Shown here: positions 5,554 to 6,939 of the stretch, one piece after another | How positions within the stretch are numbered: position 1 is the first letter of the stretch | Layout of the letters: the number at the start of each line of letters is the position of its first letter | Assembly (NCBI GenBank): GCA_023451915.1 | Contig: JAEXXS010000048.1 | Span: 1 to 6,939 of the forward strand | Direction: 5' to 3' | Length of the DNA stretch: 6,939 nt | Origin: Pseudomonadota bacterium | GTDB lineage: Bacteria > Pseudomonadota > Alphaproteobacteria > Rhizobiales > Rhizobiaceae | Notes under the pieces: generated by a model | Told to the model about the DNA's origin: nothing | The model's database searches: none | What the model saw: only the letters and a program-made list of their open reading frames with translations | Position numbers and translations under genes: made by a program

Positions 5554-6606
5554 ATGAAGGTATCGAAGATGACAGGCGCGCTGGCTGGCGTGCTGATGAT
5601 GGCCGCTACGACGGCTCATGCGGAAGTCAAGGACGCGGTGGTCGGCTTTTTGATGCCCGATCAGGCATCCACGCGCTACGAGGAGCGCGATTTCCCAGGT
5701 TTCGCAGCCGAAATGAAGAAGCTCTGCGAAAGCTGCAAGGTGCTTTATCTCAACGCCGATGGCGATGCGACCAAGCAGCAGCAGCAGTTCAATTCGGTCA
5801 TTTCGCAGGGCGCGAAGGTGATCGTTCTTGATGCCGTCGATACGGCCGCCGCCGCCTCGCTCGTGAAGCTGGCCCAGTCGCAGGATATCAAGGTCATCGC
5901 CTATGACCGCCCGATCCCGGATGCGACGTCGGATTTCTATGTCTCGTTCGACAATGAAGCCATTGGCAAGTCGATTGCCGAATCGCTCGTCAAGCAGTTG
6001 AAGGCGAAGAACGTCCCGACCGACAAGGGCGGCGTGCTCCAGATCAACGGTTCGCCGACCGATGCGGCTGCCGGTCTCATCAAGAACGGCATCCATGCCG
6101 GTCTGAAGGACAGCGGTTATAAGACGCTGGCCGAATATGACACGCCGGAATGGGCGCCAAGCAAGGCGCAGCAGTGGGCGAGCGGCCAGATCACCCGCTT
6201 CAACGACCAGATCGTCGGCATCGTGGCTGCCAATGACGGCACCGCAGGCGGTGCGATTGCTGCCATGAAGGCTGCGGGCGTCGATCCGCTGCCGCCGATC
6301 ACCGGCAATGACGCGACCATTGCGGCGCTTCAGCTCATTATTTCGGGTGACCAGTACAACACCATCAACAAGCCATCGGAAATCGTTGCTTCGGAAGCTG
6401 CGCGCGTTGCCGCCCAGTTGCTGAACGGTGAAACGCCAAAGGCTGAAACCACGCTTTACAACACGCCGTCGAAGCTCTTCGTCCCGGCGGTTGTGACGGC
6501 TGAAAATCTTAAGGCCGAAATCATCGACAAGAACATCGTGCCCGCAGCAACGCTGTGCGTCGATCGCTATGCCGATGGCTGCAAGAAGCTTGGCATCACG
6601 AAGTAA
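5554..6606 (+). CDS. xylF: XylF-like periplasmic sugar-binding protein of a CUT2 ABC transporter
   Basis: The 350-residue precursor starts with a Sec signal peptide: basic start MKVSK, hydrophobic core, likely cleavage after AHA at residue 23. The mature protein is a type I periplasmic binding protein. Segments that line up with E. coli XylF are VIAYDRPI (114-121), DFYVSFDNE (127-135), INGSPTDAAA (164-173), Trp200, VAANDGTAGGAI (224-235), ITGNDA (249-254) and INKP (271-274). Arg41, Arg119, Trp200, Asn227, Asp253 and Lys273 fall where XylF contacts xylose, so a pentose or related aldose is likely; the exact sugar is inferred. It should capture the sugar in the periplasm and deliver it to the permease. 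Two cysteine pairs, Cys58/Cys61 (LCESCK) and Cys335/Cys343, have no counterpart in E. coli XylF and could form disulfides. The gene lies behind a promoter with a LacI-type operator and ahead of the transporter ATPase gene. Confidence 0.9.
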   Translation: MKVSKMTGALAGVLMMAATTAHAEVKDAVVGFLMPDQASTRYEERDFPGFAAEMKKLCESCKVLYLNADGDATKQQQQFNSVISQGAKVIVLDAVDTAAAASLVKLAQSQDIKVIAYDRPIPDATSDFYVSFDNEAIGKSIAESLVKQLKAKNVPTDKGGVLQINGSPTDAAAGLIKNGIHAGLKDSGYKTLAEYDTPEWAPSKAQQWASGQITRFNDQIVGIVAANDGTAGGAIAAMKAAGVDPLPPITGNDATIAALQLIISGDQYNTINKPSEIVASEAARVAAQLLNGETPKAETTLYNTPSKLFVPAVVTAENLKAEIIDKNIVPAATLCVDRYADGCKKLGITK

Positions 6607-6614
6607 GCAACGAT

Positions 6615-6649
6615 ACGCCCGGCCGGTTTTCCGGTCGGGCGTCCTTTTT
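6615..6649 (+). terminator. Intrinsic terminator or attenuator after the sugar-binding protein gene
   Basis: A 12-bp stem (6615-6626 with 6631-6642, one G-T pair) around a TTTT loop is followed by CC and five T (6645-6649). It begins 9 bases after the stop codon. Because the ATPase gene of the same transporter follows, it probably acts as a partial terminator and 3'-end stabiliser, making more binding protein than ATPase, as in many binding-protein-dependent operons. Confidence 0.88.
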
Positions 6650-6651
6650 AC

Positions 6652-6694
6652 GCACATCCGATCCGAAAGCCGTTTCACATTTTTCGGGATGTGC
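6652..6694 (+). other. Second long imperfect hairpin between binding-protein and ATPase genes
   Basis: GCACATCC (6652-6659) pairs perfectly with GGATGTGC (6687-6694). Inside, CGAAA (6664-6668) pairs with TTTCG (6682-6686) after a four-base bulge, giving 13 pairs in all and a 13-base loop. It directly follows the T-run of the terminator. It may protect the downstream mRNA end or be an intergenic palindromic repeat unit; no T-run follows it. Confidence 0.4.
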
Positions 6695-6711
6695 TGTGTT
6701 TCGTGCGCAAA

Positions 6712-6731
6712 GGCATACCGTGCGATATGCC
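6712..6731 (+). other. Hairpin abutting the ATPase ribosome binding site
   Basis: GGCATA (6712-6717) and TATGCC (6726-6731) form a perfect 6-bp stem with an 8-base loop. The stem ends exactly where the purine-rich GGGGAAAG ribosome binding site (6732-6739) begins, so folding could affect access of ribosomes to the ATPase start at 6746. Confidence 0.35.
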
Positions 6732-6745
6732 GGGGAAAGTGAACA

Positions 6746-6939
6746 ATGTCCCAGGAAAACAAAGCGGCGACGTCATCGTCGCAGCCCGTGCTGCGCCTTA
6801 GCGGCATTTCCAAGAATTTCGGCGCGGTTTCTGCGCTGACCGATATCGATCTTGAAGTCTATCCGGGTGAAGTGGTGGCGCTGGTTGGCGACAATGGCGC
6901 CGGAAAATCCACGCTCATCAAGACGCTCGCCGGTGTGCA
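6746..6939 (+). CDS. Sugar ABC transporter ATP-binding protein, N-terminal part (cut by window end)
   Basis: The 64 visible codons give the start of an ABC ATPase of the CUT2 (sugar) group. A polar lead ([14 protein letters not shown]) is followed by [20 protein letters not shown], the usual first strand with the aromatic A-loop position at Phe25. Next come [21 protein letters not shown] with Walker A GDNGAGKS and then LIKTLAGV, where the window ends. The signature motif, Walker B and the rest lie outside. GDNGAGKST is common in single-domain FrcA-like ATPases, whereas the double-domain XylG/RbsA type usually has GENGAGKST, so a protein of about 260 residues is likelier (inference). GGGGAAAG lies 6 bases before the ATG. 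It should energise import of the sugar bound by the protein encoded at 5554-6606; a permease gene is expected nearby beyond the window. Confidence 0.9.
   Translation, partial: MSQENKAATSSSQPVLRLSGISKNFGAVSALTDIDLEVYPGEVVALVGDNGAGKSTLIKTLAGV

Noticed and set aside
5410..6813. Long leftward open frame of 467 codons opposite the sugar-binding protein gene
   Set aside because: Its arginine-rich, low-complexity translation is typical of an antisense shadow, and it runs through the terminator and into the ATPase gene.

Overview
The window looks like chromosomal DNA of an alphaproteobacterium of the order Hyphomicrobiales. The closest feel is Brucella/Ochrobactrum, which is an inference from gene style, moderately high GC and a CUT2 sugar-transport locus, not a database match. 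It carries five complete protein genes and the start of a sixth. No tRNA, rRNA, CRISPR array, insertion sequence or phage gene was seen.

Left part (51-3689). An AraC-family regulator reads rightward. It meets, tail to tail across only 4 bases, a leftward two-gene unit. That unit is an SsuD-type FMNH2-dependent alkanesulfonate monooxygenase (2517-3689) followed by an FAD/NAD(P)-binding oxidoreductase (1081-2520) whose GTG start overlaps the ssuD stop. This is a translationally coupled pair that probably acts on an organosulfur compound for sulfur scavenging. No SsuE-type flavin reductase and no SsuABC transporter is visible here, so the second protein is a candidate redox partner.

Middle (3690-4014). 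A 325-base divergent region separates ssuD from a rightward LacI-family regulator. It holds a possible ssuD promoter, a hairpin in the ssuD leader, and a degenerate copy of the sugar-locus operator just upstream of the lacI-type gene.

Right part (4015-6939). The LacI-family regulator is followed by a 483-base gap without a supported gene. The gap contains a good sigma-70 type promoter (TTGACA, 17 bases, CATTAT) and a perfect 20-bp palindrome centred on CG at the expected transcription start, which is a textbook LacI-family operator. A leader of about 340 bases then precedes a XylF-like periplasmic sugar-binding protein. After a strong stem-loop terminator or attenuator and two more potential hairpins, the ATPase gene of the same ABC transporter begins and runs off the right edge. 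The simplest reading is a sugar-inducible transport operon (xylose-type pentose or a related sugar) repressed by the adjacent LacI-family protein, which probably also represses itself. Polarity between the binding protein and the ATPase would be set by the intergenic hairpins.
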